In this document: piece by piece, positions 7,668-16,637 of the stretch
Layout of the letters: each line of letters starts with the position of its first letter
Numbering within the stretch: position 1 is the stretch's first letter
Program-made: the position numbers and the translations under genes
The notes under the pieces: generated by a model
Told to the model about the DNA's origin: nothing
Database searches by the model: none
Seen by the model: the letters and a program-made list of their open reading frames with translations, nothing else
Source of the DNA: Prevotella sp.
GTDB taxonomy: Bacteria; Bacteroidota; Bacteroidia; Bacteroidales; Bacteroidaceae
Direction: 5' to 3'
Assembly (NCBI GenBank): GCA_017445845.1
Contig: JAFSRY010000035.1
Location: 1-62,763 of the forward strand
Length of the DNA: 62,763 nucleotides

Positions 7668-10600
7668 TTAGTTTTTATTAATTAATATGTTTAGCTTGAA
7701 GTCATCGAATTCGACCTCTGTGCCGTCGTTGGGAGCCACCTCGATGCTATCAGCCAGCACCTGAGTGCTGATGTATTCTCCATAGGCGTTGATAGCAGCA
7801 TCGGTCTGCTCGTTAGGTGCGACGACGATGCGGATGCGGTCTGTGATTTCGAGTCCGCTGTCCTTGCGGATGTTCTGTATGCGGTTGATGAGTTCTCTTG
7901 CCATGCCTTCCTGTCGCAGTTCGTCGGTGAGCTGAACCTCCAGTGCCACGGTGAGGTTTCCTTCGTTGGCCACGAGCCATCCGGGAATGTCCTCGCTGAT
8001 GATTTCCACGTCTTCGGCTTCTACTGTCAGTGCCTGTCCTTCGACAGTCAGTGCGATTTGTCCTGCCTTTTCGAGTTCTGCGATTTGTTCCTGGGAGAGT
8101 TCAGCCATGAGTGCGGCGACGCCTTTCATGAGTTTTCCGAACTTCTTTCCCATCGTGCGGAAGTTGCACTTCACCTTCTTGACAAGTATGCCTGAGCCTT
8201 CGACAAATTCGAGTTGCTTGACGTTGACTTCGTGCATGATGAGGTCTTTGACGGCTTCGATATGCCGGCGCTGTTCGTCACTGGTTGCGGGTATCATGAT
8301 CTGCTGCAGTGGCTGGCGCACCTTGATGTTCACCTTCCGACGCAGGGCGAGCACCATCGAGGTAATCTTCTGTGCCATTTCCATGCGTGCCTCCAGTTCG
8401 GTGTCGATGAGGCTTTCGTCGGCCACGGGGAAGCGGTCGAGGTGAACGCTGTCCTTTTGTCCTCCGAGGTCTTTGTAGAGTTGGTCGGCATAGAAGGGCG
8501 CGAAGGGTGCGAGGAGCTTGCTGACCGTGAGCAGGCAGGTGTAGAGGGTGTCGTAGGCGGAACGCTTGTCAGCCGACATCTCCTTACCCCAGAAGCGTTT
8601 GCGGTTCAGTCTAACGTACCAGTTAGAGAGGTCGTCGTTGACGAAGGCATCGATGAGTCGTCCGGCGCGTGTCGGGTCGTAGCTGTCCATTTCGGCCTGC
8701 ACTTTCTTGATGAGGGTGTTGAGGCTGGAGAGGATCCATCGGTCGATTTCCGGGCGGTCGGGGTTGGTTTTCGACGGTGTTGCAGCCGACGGTGAAGCTG
8801 AGGGTTCGTAGCCGTCGACATTGGCGTAGAGGGCGAAGAAGGAGTAGGTGTTGTAGAGGGTTCCGAAGAGTTTGCGGCGCACCTCGTCGACGCCCATCGG
8901 GTCGAACTTCAGGTTGTCCCAAGGTTCGCTGTTCGTCATCATATAGAAGCGGACGGCATCGCTACCGTACTTTTCAATCATCTCGAACGGATTGACGACG
9001 TTGCCTACATGCTTCGACATCTTGTTGCCCTTGGAGTCGAGGACGAGTCCGGTCGAGATGACATTCTTAAAGGCTACTGAGTCGAAGACCATCGTGGCGA
9101 TGGCGTGCAGTGTGAAGAACCATCCGCGTGTCTGGTCGACACCTTCGTTGATGAAGTCGGCAGGGAAGGCGAGTCCCTTGTCAATTTTCTCACGGTTCTC
9201 GAAGGGATAGTGAATCTGTGCGTACGGCATCGAACCGGAGTCGAACCATACGTCGATGAGGTCTGACTCGCGGTGCATGGGCTTTCCTGAATCCGAGACG
9301 AGCACGATGTAGTCGACATAGGGTCGGTGTAGGTCGATGCGGTCGTAGTTCTCCTGCGACATGTCACCGGGTATGAAGCCTTTGTCTTTCAGGGGGTTGG
9401 ACTTCATGACTCCAGCCTCGACGGCTTTTTCGATTTCGTTGTATAGTTCTTCGACGGAACCGATGCACTTCTCTTCGCGTGTCTCGCGGTTGCGCCAGAT
9501 GGGCAGGGGTGTTCCCCAGAAGCGCGACCGCGACAGGTTCCAGTCGTTGAGGTTCTCCAGCCAGTTGCCGAAGCGTCCTGTTCCTGTCGACTCCGGCTGC
9601 CAGTTGATGGTCTTGTTGAGTTCCGACATGCGTTCTTTCTTGGCTGTCGAGCGGATGAACCACGAGTCGAGAGGATAGTAGAGCACAGGTTTGTCGGTGC
9701 GCCAGCAGTGTGGATAGTTGTGTATGTGTTTCTCTATCTTCCATGCGGTGCCTTCCTGCTTCATCTCGAGGGCGATGACCACGTTGAGGTCTTCCTTCGG
9801 TTGCCAGTCGGCATTGTCCTTGTTCTTTTCCTTTTCGAAGAACTCTTCGTAGCCGGGCTTCACATAGTCGCCGGCATGGTGGTTGTATTTCTCGACATCC
9901 ATGCAGCGTTCCACGAAGGCTTCGTCAGCCTCGTCGACGGTGTAGTACTTACCTTGCAAGTCGACCATTGGGCGCGTCTCGCCAGCCTTGTTGATGATGA
10001 AGAGCGCGGGGACGCCGGCATCGCGAGCCACCTTGGCGTCGTCGGCACCGAAGGTAGGAGCGATGTGTACGATACCCGTACCGTCGTCGGTGGTGACATA
10101 GTCGCCAGGGATGACGCGGAAGGCTTCGTCGGCCATTTCCACGAACTTCTCAACGCCCACGGTGAAGGTCTTCCCGGGATGGGCCTGGGCATAGGCTTTC
10201 ACATAGTCAGCCGAGGTGTCGTCGACCTTTTCGGTGGGCTTCACCCAGGGCATGAGCTGCTCATAGCGCAATCCGACGAGGTCGGTGCCCATACATTCAC
10301 CTATGATGTGCCAAGGCACGAGTTTGTCGCCCTGTTTGTATTCGTCAAGCGGCAGGTCCTTGCCTTCGGGCTTCAGATAGGCGTTGATACGGCTTTCCGC
10401 CATGATGACGGTGATGGGTTCGCCGTTGTAGGGGTTGAATGTCTCTACGGCAACGTACTTGATTTTCGGTCCTACGCACAGGGCGGTGTTCGAGGGAAGC
10501 GTCCAAGGGGTTGTCGTCCATGCGGCCAGACAGAGGGTGCCGTGGTTGGAAACGAAGCGTCCGGATTGTCCGGGGAGTACTTTGAAGAGTGCTGTCGCCG

Positions 10601-11240
10601 TAGTGTCCTTCACGTCACGATAGCATCCGGGCTGGTTCAGTTCGTGTGACGACAGGCCGGTTCCGGCTGCCGGGCTGTAAGGCTGAATGGTATAGCCTTT
10701 ATAGAGCAGTCCCTTGTCGTAGAGCTGACGGAGCAGCCACCAAAGGGTCTCAATGTATTTGTTGTCGTAGGTGATATAGGGGTGGTCGAGGTCGACGAAG
10801 TACCCCATCTTCTCCGTCAGCTCACGCCATTCCGCCGTGAACTTCATGACGTTCTCGCGGCAACGGCGGTTGTAGTCCTCTGTCGAGATATAGCGTGGCG
10901 AGGCTTGGTTGTCGATGTCGGCTTTGGTGATGCCGAGTTCTTTCTCCACACCCAGCTCCACGGGCAGCCCGTGGGTGTCCCAGCCGGCTTTGCGATGCAC
11001 CTGGAAGCCCTGCATGGTCTTGTAGCGATTGAAGGTGTCTTTGATGCTTCGGGCCAGCACATGGTGGATGCCCGGATGGCCGTTGGCCGAGGGCGGTCCT
11101 TCGAAGAAGATGAATTGTGGACATCCCTCGCGCTCTTCGATACTACGCCTGAAGATGTTATCCTGCTGCCATTTGGCCAGCACGTCGTTGTTCACTTGGG
11201 TCAGGTTGAGCCCGTTGTGTTCTGCGAATTTCTTTGCCAT
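7668..11240 (-). CDS. ileS: Isoleucyl-tRNA synthetase
   Basis: A 1190-aa class I aminoacyl-tRNA synthetase charging tRNA-Ile. The HIGH-type signature is GHPGIHH (about residues 54-60) and the KMSKH motif is near residues 738-742, separated by a large editing (CP1) insertion containing GTGIVHIAPTFG. The length and the C-terminal region without obvious zinc cysteines fit the longer, eukaryote-like IleS type found in many Bacteroidetes. It is the first gene of a five-gene operon, with an exact promoter about 40 nt upstream. Confidence 0.98.
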   Translation of the reverse strand: MAKKFAEHNGLNLTQVNNDVLAKWQQDNIFRRSIEEREGCPQFIFFEGPPSANGHPGIHHVLARSIKDTFNRYKTMQGFQVHRKAGWDTHGLPVELGVEKELGITKADIDNQASPRYISTEDYNRRCRENVMKFTAEWRELTEKMGYFVDLDHPYITYDNKYIETLWWLLRQLYDKGLLYKGYTIQPYSPAAGTGLSSHELNQPGCYRDVKDTTATALFKVLPGQSGRFVSNHGTLCLAAWTTTPWTLPSNTALCVGPKIKYVAVETFNPYNGEPITVIMAESRINAYLKPEGKDLPLDEYKQGDKLVPWHIIGECMGTDLVGLRYEQLMPWVKPTEKVDDTSADYVKAYAQAHPGKTFTVGVEKFVEMADEAFRVIPGDYVTTDDGTGIVHIAPTFGADDAKVARDAGVPALFIINKAGETRPMVDLQGKYYTVDEADEAFVERCMDVEKYNHHAGDYVKPGYEEFFEKEKNKDNADWQPKEDLNVVIALEMKQEGTAWKIEKHIHNYPHCWRTDKPVLYYPLDSWFIRSTAKKERMSELNKTINWQPESTGTGRFGNWLENLNDWNLSRSRFWGTPLPIWRNRETREEKCIGSVEELYNEIEKAVEAGVMKSNPLKDKGFIPGDMSQENYDRIDLHRPYVDYIVLVSDSGKPMHRESDLIDVWFDSGSMPYAQIHYPFENREKIDKGLAFPADFINEGVDQTRGWFFTLHAIATMVFDSVAFKNVISTGLVLDSKGNKMSKHVGNVVNPFEMIEKYGSDAVRFYMMTNSEPWDNLKFDPMGVDEVRRKLFGTLYNTYSFFALYANVDGYEPSASPSAATPSKTNPDRPEIDRWILSSLNTLIKKVQAEMDSYDPTRAGRLIDAFVNDDLSNWYVRLNRKRFWGKEMSADKRSAYDTLYTCLLTVSKLLAPFAPFYADQLYKDLGGQKDSVHLDRFPVADESLIDTELEARMEMAQKITSMVLALRRKVNIKVRQPLQQIMIPATSDEQRRHIEAVKDLIMHEVNVKQLEFVEGSGILVKKVKCNFRTMGKKFGKLMKGVAALMAELSQEQIAELEKAGQIALTVEGQALTVEAEDVEIISEDIPGWLVANEGNLTVALEVQLTDELRQEGMARELINRIQNIRKDSGLEITDRIRIVVAPNEQTDAAINAYGEYISTQVLADSIEVAPNDGTEVEFDDFKLNILINKN

Positions 11241-11281
11241 ATAATTGCTACCTTTTCTTATTCTTACTTAATTTTAGGGCG

Positions 11282-11313
11282 CAAAGGTAACAATAAAAAT
11301 CCACATCACCAAA
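11282..11313 (-). promoter_or_regulatory. Promoter of the ileS operon
   Basis: TTTG (11310-11313) and TACCTTTG (11282-11289) lie on the minus strand with a 20-nt spacer, an exact Bacteroidetes -33/-7 match, about 40 nt before the ileS ATG. Confidence 0.8.
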
Positions 11314-11578
11314 CTTTTCATTAAAAATGTAGCTGAGACCTCGTTCGACAGAAAAAGAGATGTCAATCAGCGAAATATGAATGTCTATGGAATGATGCAT
11401 ATGTAATTTTCTTGACAAATGGGGGTGTGATTCCTCGTCATGGCTGGCTCATTCTGAAAAAGTTTTCCGTCGGTCGGAAAAATCGCAAAAATGAGCCGTT
11501 TCGTTAAGGTCTTGAGCATCAGGCGGTTGGTGATTTTGGGTAGTGCGGTCGAGTGGTCCGATGGTCGTATCACAAAGA
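11314..11578. other. Intergenic region, no gene recognised
   Basis: This stretch between the divergent ileS and TonB-receptor genes holds no convincing gene. A 62-codon minus-strand frame (11385-11573) has no recognisable features and is probably chance. One small hairpin is visible (TTTTCCG 11463-11469 with CGGAAAA 11475-11481). The last 20-40 nt may be a decayed extension of the 22-bp array that begins at 11579. Confidence 0.5.
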
Positions 11579-11754
11579 TGTAATGCTGTTATCAGTGGCA
11601 GGTAATAGGCTTATCTCATAGACGTAAGGGTGCCGATACAGCCTTTCGTGACCGCCGAAACGTTGTTTTGTCAGTCCCGACGCTATGCATCGGCATTGTC
11701 GATGCTATGTTTCGGCATTGTCGAAGCAGCCTTTCGGCCGCGAAGAGGGTGGGC
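11579..11754. repeat. 22-bp phased dyad-repeat array (array A, 8 units)
   Basis: Eight consecutive 22-nt units in one register. Each can be read as a 15-nt segment, often with dyad symmetry, plus a 7-nt spacer. The early units are AT-type (GTAATGCTGTTATC, then GGTAATAGGCTTATC with spacer tcataga). The later ones are GC-type with perfect 4-bp arms in three: TTCG/CGAA (11645), ATCG/CGAT (11689) and TTCG/CGAA (11711). The same family occurs at 30040, 38245 and 52036. It lies upstream of both ileS and the TonB receptor, outside their reading frames. Confidence 0.7.
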
Positions 11755-11787
11755 GGCGACGCTGGAAGGCATGTTTTTCATGACGGA

Positions 11788-11819
11788 TTTTCTTGGTGAT
11801 TTATCTTTACATTTCTACC
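11788..11819 (+). promoter_or_regulatory. Possible promoter of the TonB-dependent receptor
   Basis: TTTT (11788-11791), 20 nt, then TATCTTTA (11812-11819) resembles the Bacteroidetes consensus with one mismatch in each box. It would give a leader of about 100 nt before the ATG at 11928. Confidence 0.35.
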
Positions 11820-11927
11820 TTTTCGCAAAAACTCTCCATTCGTACGATGTGCCCGTGAAAGGAGTTTTTTCGCGTCACTTGCCCTTGCCCACACAATAAA
11901 TCGGCGGAAATTGCGTTTTTTATTCTG

Positions 11928-14345
11928 ATGAACATGAATAAGAGACTATTCACACTATATGCCCTGTTGGTGTGGGTGCTCGCGCTGAGCGCCCAGTCCT
12001 TCACGCTCACCGGCCGTGTCACCGATGACCAGAACAACCCCATCGAGATGGCATCCGTGCAGGTTCCCGCGCAACTCAGGGCCACCATCACCTCGCTGAA
12101 GGGTGAATTTACGATGACGTTGCAGTCGGCAGACTCCGTCGTCGTGAAGATTTCCATGCTCGGCTACCAGACGAAGACGCGTGTCCTGAGGAAGCCTCGC
12201 GGCAAGCAGACGCTCATGGTCACCTTGCAACCCGTGGCCACCGACATTGCCGAAGTGAACATCGTCGGCACGAAGATACAAACCACCCAGACGCAAGAGC
12301 TGAAGGTGGAGGACGTCAAGCGTGCCCCTTCCGCCACCGGCAATGCCGTTGAAGAACTCATCCAAAGCCAGGCCGGTGTGTCGACCCACAGCGAACTGTC
12401 GTCGCAATACAATGTCCGCGGCGGTGCCTTTGATGAAAACAGTGTGTATATCAACAACATAGAAGTCTACCGACCTTTCCTCGTCCGCTCGGGACAGCAG
12501 GAGGGCCTTTCGGTCATCAACCCCGATATGGTCGAGCGCATCGGCTTCTCCACCGGCGGCTTTGAGGCGAAATACGGCGATAAGATGTCGTCGGCTCTCG
12601 ACATCACCTATAAGACACTGAAGCCCGAAGGCCGCAACCATACCAAGACGGAAGGCACGCTTTCTGCCAGCTTGCTCGGTGCCGGTGCCTATGTGGGCTA
12701 TGCCAACCGGCAGCTGTCGTGGCTTAACAGTTTGCGATACAAGACCAACCGCTATATGCTCGGTTCGTTGGAAACCAACGGTGAGTATGATCCGACGTTC
12801 CTCGACTACCAGACCTACCTCTCCTACAAGCCCAACCAGCGGTGGCAGCTCGACTTCATCGGAAACATCTCCGACAACCACTATAACTTCAAGCCTACCG
12901 ACCGCGAGACCTCTTTCGGAACCATGGAAGATGTAAAAAGTTTTCGCGTATATTTCGACGGTGAGGAACGCGACCTCTTCCGCACTTATTTCGGTACGCT
13001 GAGCCTGACTCGAAACATCACGCAAAACACTTCGCTCGCCCTCCTTGCATCAGCATTCCATACTCAGGAAAAAGAGGCTTATGACCTGCAGGGACAATAC
13101 TGGCTGACACAAACCGAGACCTCCGAAAACCTCGGCGTCGGCACTTTCTTCCAACATGCGCGAAACTATCTGAAGGCCGACGTGCAGAGTGTGAAACTGC
13201 TGTTTAAACATAAAGTCGGCGCTCATCAGGTGGAGGCTGCCACGACCGTCAAACGCGAACGAGTCCGTGAGAACTCCGTTGAATACGAAATGCGCGACTC
13301 CTCCGGTTTCAGCATTCCTCACACTGGTCATGACCTTCAGATGGTCTATACGATGCGAGCCCGTAACACGTTGAACGCCAGCCGTGTGGAGGCTTACGTT
13401 CAAGATGTTTATCGCTTCACGACGGGCGGTTCAGAGAATGCCGACGGAACCCTTTGGACCCTCAACTACGGTGTGCGCCTGAGCCATTGGAACTTCAATC
13501 GCGAGACCATCCTTTCGCCCCGAATGTCCTTAGGCATCATTCCGGCCGGACACGACGATACCACTATCCGCTTCGCCACAGGACTCTACTATCAGGCACC
13601 CTTCTATAAGGAGTTGCGCGATACGACCACCGTCAACGGCATCACTTATGCACAGCTTAACCAGAAGGCACGCAGTCAGCGGTCGATACACTTCATTGCC
13701 GCCTACGAACGACGTTTCAAATTGTCCGGACGCCCCTTCCGTTTTTCGGCTGAAGCCTACTATAAGTCGCTTGCCAACCTTGTTCCGTATAGCGTGAATA
13801 ATGTAAAAGTTGTTTACTATGGTGACAATATGGCTGACGGACATGCAGCGGGTCTCGACCTGAAGATATACGGTGAGTTTGTTCCCGGCACCGACTCATG
13901 GCTCTCCCTGTCGCTGATGAATACCAAGATGAACCTCAACGGCAAGGCCATACCTCTGCCCACTGACCAGGGGTTTGGTGTCAACCTGTTCTTCACCGAT
14001 TATTTCCCCAACACCGACCGTTGGAAAATGTCATTAAAGCTGGCCTATGCCGACGGACTTCCTTTCTCAGCCCCTCACCGCGAACTGGAGACCAACACCT
14101 TCCGCGCGCCAGCCTATAAGCGTGCCGATATTGGCATGAGCTACCGTCTGCTGGACAACGAAAAGCGGCAACGTAAGAACAATATATTTCGCAACATCTG
14201 GCTCGGGCTCGACTGTCTGAACCTCTTCGGCATCAACAATGTCAACTCTTACTATTGGATTACTGATGTCACTAACCAGCAGTATGCCGTCCCCAACTAC
14301 CTGACCGGCCGTCAAGTCAATGCCCGCCTGCTGTTTGAATTCTGA
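11928..14345 (+). CDS. TonB-dependent outer-membrane receptor
   Basis: An 805-aa outer-membrane beta-barrel importer. Signal peptide at 1-22 (MNMNKRLFTLYALL...), carboxypeptidase-regulatory-like domain at about 25-110 (LTGRVTDDQNNPIEMASV), plug domain at about 125-235 (YNVRGGAFDENSVYINNIEVY), then a barrel ending in ARLLFEF with the terminal aromatic typical of outer-membrane proteins. No SusD-like partner lies next to it, so it is probably not a SusC of a glycan locus; ligand unknown. The ATG at 11928 was chosen, but the in-frame ATG at 11934 is equally possible. It is transcribed alone. Confidence 0.92.
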   Translation: MNMNKRLFTLYALLVWVLALSAQSFTLTGRVTDDQNNPIEMASVQVPAQLRATITSLKGEFTMTLQSADSVVVKISMLGYQTKTRVLRKPRGKQTLMVTLQPVATDIAEVNIVGTKIQTTQTQELKVEDVKRAPSATGNAVEELIQSQAGVSTHSELSSQYNVRGGAFDENSVYINNIEVYRPFLVRSGQQEGLSVINPDMVERIGFSTGGFEAKYGDKMSSALDITYKTLKPEGRNHTKTEGTLSASLLGAGAYVGYANRQLSWLNSLRYKTNRYMLGSLETNGEYDPTFLDYQTYLSYKPNQRWQLDFIGNISDNHYNFKPTDRETSFGTMEDVKSFRVYFDGEERDLFRTYFGTLSLTRNITQNTSLALLASAFHTQEKEAYDLQGQYWLTQTETSENLGVGTFFQHARNYLKADVQSVKLLFKHKVGAHQVEAATTVKRERVRENSVEYEMRDSSGFSIPHTGHDLQMVYTMRARNTLNASRVEAYVQDVYRFTTGGSENADGTLWTLNYGVRLSHWNFNRETILSPRMSLGIIPAGHDDTTIRFATGLYYQAPFYKELRDTTTVNGITYAQLNQKARSQRSIHFIAAYERRFKLSGRPFRFSAEAYYKSLANLVPYSVNNVKVVYYGDNMADGHAAGLDLKIYGEFVPGTDSWLSLSLMNTKMNLNGKAIPLPTDQGFGVNLFFTDYFPNTDRWKMSLKLAYADGLPFSAPHRELETNTFRAPAYKRADIGMSYRLLDNEKRQRKNNIFRNIWLGLDCLNLFGINNVNSYYWITDVTNQQYAVPNYLTGRQVNARLLFEF

Positions 14346-14419
14346 CGAATCAGCTTCCTATTCGTTCCCTTACCAGTATATTGGCCTTTCAGACTGTCCC
14401 CCCGGAAAGTAATGACAAA

Positions 14420-14448
14420 GAAAAAGGCAGCCTCTCGCGAGAACTGCC
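14420..14448 (-). terminator. Terminator of tRNA-Phe
   Basis: On the minus strand a GGCAG/CTGCC stem with an inner self-complementary TCTCGCGAGA (14426-14448) is followed by a U-rich run (14420-14425), about 20 nt past the tRNA 3' end. Confidence 0.75.
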
Positions 14449-14469
14449 AAACAAATGAAAGGAGGAGAG

Positions 14470-14542
14470 TGGTACCTCCAGGAATCGAACCGGGGACACA
14501 CGGATTTTCAGTCCGATGCTCTACCAACTGAGCTAAGGCACC
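14470..14542 (-). tRNA. tRNA-Phe (anticodon GAA)
   Basis: A 73-nt cloverleaf on the minus strand. Acceptor stem GGTGCCT/AGGTACC with one G-U pair, D arm GCTCAGTTGGTAGAGC, anticodon loop CTGAAAA giving GAA, T arm with GGTTCGATTCC, discriminator A. CCA is not encoded, as usual in Bacteroidetes. Pair 27-43 of the anticodon stem is a U-U mismatch. A -7 box TACCTTTG lies upstream at 14561-14568 and a terminator follows. Confidence 0.96.
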
Positions 14543-14560
14543 ATGTTTCGTTTGCGGATG

Positions 14561-14568
14561 CAAAGGTA
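14561..14568 (-). promoter_or_regulatory. -7 box for tRNA-Phe
   Basis: TACCTTTG on the minus strand, 18 nt upstream of the tRNA 5' end; no clear -33 TTTG at the usual distance. Confidence 0.5.
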
Positions 14569-14661
14569 CGACAAAATAATGAGAAATGAGTAATGAGATT
14601 AGAGAAATTCAACTTCGCTAACGTTTTTTAACTAAATAAGCGCTACAGTCCTCTTTGGTTT

Positions 14662-14750
14662 CGCCGACCTTCGGTTCCTCATTTCTCATTCCTCATTGGC
14701 TTTCCTGTCGGCCGCCGACCTAAGGTTCCTCATTTCTCATTCCTCAATGG
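14662..14750. repeat. 38-nt direct repeat, second copy forming the end of thiL
   Basis: Two 38-nt copies (14662-14699 and 14713-14750), differing at only a few positions, share the core TTCCTCATTTCTCATTCCTC. The right copy contains the thiL stop codon (14730-14732) and encodes the last residues LRNEK. Similar AATGAG-rich sequence recurs at about 14576-14600. Confidence 0.8.
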
Positions 14751-15818
14751 ATTCCATCCCTGAGCTTTTATCTCGAACTCCTGGTTGTCGCGGGTAATGA
14801 GATAGGCTCCTAACTCGGGGCGGGTGATGTGTCCGATGATGCGGACTCCTTCCATGCCGTCGACCTTTTCGTAGTCGCCGATGGGCACGGTGAAGAGCAA
14901 CTCGTAGTCTTCGCCGCCGTTCATGGCGCAGGTGGTGACATTCATGTTCAGTTCTTCTGCCATCACTGCCGTCTGGTAGTCGATGGGGATGTTCTTCTCG
15001 TAGAGGCGACAGCCGCAGTTCGACTGTTTGCATATATGGAGGATTTCGGACGAAAGCCCATCGGAGATGTCCATCATCGCCGTCGGCTGGATGCCCACGT
15101 CGTGCAACTGCCGGAGGATGTCGCCGCGAGCCTCTGGCTGAAGTTGCCGTTGCAGGAGATACTCTTTACCAGCAAAGTCGGGTGTAAACTCCAGTTCCTC
15201 ACTGCCTTCGGCAAGCACCTTGGCACCCGACTGCCTTTGCTTTCTGGCTTCGGCCAGCTGCTGATAGTAGACAGCCTTTTCGCGCTCCAGCAGTTGCAGG
15301 CCCATATAGGCGGCACCGAGGTCACCGCTGACGCAGATGAGATCGGTGTCTTTTGCACCGTTGCGATAGACGATGTCAGTCTCTCTGGCCTCGCCGATGC
15401 AGGTGATACTGATGGCCAGTCCGGTGAGCGATGAGGTGGTGTCGCCACCAACGATGTCAACATTCCATTTCTCACACGCCATCCGCAGCCCTTCATAGAA
15501 GGCTTCTACGTCTTCAACGGTGAACCGCTTGCTCAGTGCCAGGCTGACGACCAGCTGGCGCGGTGTTCCGTTCATGGCGAAAATGTCACTGAGATTGACC
15601 ATTGCCGACTTGTAGCCCAGATGCTGCATGTCCATATAAGTCAGGTCAAAGTGGACACCCTCCATGAGCATGTCCGTCGTGATGAGCACACGGCTGTCAG
15701 GATAGGAAAGTACGGCGCAGTCATCGCCTACGCCGTACTTAGTGGACTCATTCTGTTGTTTGAGGTCTTTGGTGAGCCGGTCGATAAGGCCGAACTCGCC
15801 GAGTTTAGCTATTTCCAT
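14730..15818 (-). CDS. thiL: Thiamine-monophosphate kinase
   Basis: A 362-aa kinase that phosphorylates thiamine monophosphate to the coenzyme thiamine diphosphate. Family signatures: GVGDDCAVL near the N-terminus (Mg-ATP Asp), TTDMLMEGVHFDL, GGDTTSSLTGLAI, MDISDGLSSEILH and NGGEDYELLFTVP. The last five residues (LRNEK) come from a repeated sequence whose twin lies just downstream, so the native C-terminus may have been altered. It starts 6 nt after the punA stop, as last gene of the sppA-lpxK-punA-thiL operon. Confidence 0.95.
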   Translation of the reverse strand: MEIAKLGEFGLIDRLTKDLKQQNESTKYGVGDDCAVLSYPDSRVLITTDMLMEGVHFDLTYMDMQHLGYKSAMVNLSDIFAMNGTPRQLVVSLALSKRFTVEDVEAFYEGLRMACEKWNVDIVGGDTTSSLTGLAISITCIGEARETDIVYRNGAKDTDLICVSGDLGAAYMGLQLLEREKAVYYQQLAEARKQRQSGAKVLAEGSEELEFTPDFAGKEYLLQRQLQPEARGDILRQLHDVGIQPTAMMDISDGLSSEILHICKQSNCGCRLYEKNIPIDYQTAVMAEELNMNVTTCAMNGGEDYELLFTVPIGDYEKVDGMEGVRIIGHITRPELGAYLITRDNQEFEIKAQGWNPLRNEK

Positions 15819-15824
15819 GTATGA

Positions 15825-16637
15825 TTATTCTGTACGTTTGATCATCTCGCGCATGAGTTCCGTCATGATGGGCTGGGCCTTGTCGGCAGCTTCCTGCACC
15901 TCCTCGTGGCTTACTTCAACGGGAATGTCGAAGCCGCCAAGGTCGGTGACGACGCTGATGCCGAAGGTACGGATGCCGCAATGGTGGGCAACGATGACTT
16001 CGGGAACGGTAGACATGCCCACGGTGTCACCACCCATGGCGCGATACATTCTGTATTCTGCCGGTGTCTCGAAGGTAGGCCCTTGCACACCCATGTAGAC
16101 ACCATAGACCAGACGGATTTTCTTCTCGCGGGCAATCTGCGTGGCAAGATTGATCAGCTCGTGGTCGTAGGTTTCGTGCATGTCGGGGAAGCGGGGACCC
16201 GTCGGGAAGTTCTTTCCGCGCAACGGATGCTCGGGGAAGAAGTTGATATGGTCGGTGATGACCATGATGTCGCCAATCTTGAAGGCAGGGTTCATGCCGC
16301 CGGCAGCATTCGACACGAAGAGCGTCTTAATGCCCAGTTCGTACATGACGCGAACAGGGAAGGTGACTTCCTTCATCGTCCAGCCTTCGTAATAATGGAA
16401 ACGGCCCTGCATGGCCATGATATCCTTGCCGCCGAGCTTGCCGAAGATGAGCTTGCCGGAGTGTCCTTCAACGGTAGATACCGGGAAATTGGGTATCTCA
16501 GCGTATTTGAATTCGTAGGAATCAGTTATCTCTGAAGCTAATTGTCCGAGGCCCGTTCCCAAGATGATTGCGGTTTTCGGACTTGTTGTCATCCTTTGCC
16601 TTAACCAGGATGCTGTTTCTTGAATTTTTGAGTACAT
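15825..16637 (-). CDS. punA: Purine-nucleoside phosphorylase
   Basis: A 270-aa trimeric-type purine-nucleoside phosphorylase releasing purine bases and ribose-1-phosphate for salvage. Motifs: GTGLGQLA (phosphate loop), EGHSGK, QGRFHYYEG, NAAGGMNPAF, GDTVGMSTVPE. The start at 16637 (MYSKIQETASW) is chosen because the family begins there; an in-frame ATG at 16715 would add 26 residues without family resemblance and lies deeper inside lpxK. Even so, the first 116 nt overlap the 3' end of lpxK in another frame. Confidence 0.94.
   Translation of the reverse strand: MYSKIQETASWLRQRMTTSPKTAIILGTGLGQLASEITDSYEFKYAEIPNFPVSTVEGHSGKLIFGKLGGKDIMAMQGRFHYYEGWTMKEVTFPVRVMYELGIKTLFVSNAAGGMNPAFKIGDIMVITDHINFFPEHPLRGKNFPTGPRFPDMHETYDHELINLATQIAREKKIRLVYGVYMGVQGPTFETPAEYRMYRAMGGDTVGMSTVPEVIVAHHCGIRTFGISVVTDLGGFDIPVEVSHEEVQEAADKAQPIMTELMREMIKRTE

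Noticed and set aside
11630-11899. 89-codon plus-strand frame upstream of the TonB receptor
   Set aside because: It is largely made of the 22-bp array and has no recognisable protein features.
14312-14563. 83-codon minus-strand frame over the tRNA
   Set aside because: The sequence LAQLVEHRTENPCVPGS is the well-known conceptual translation of a tRNA gene.
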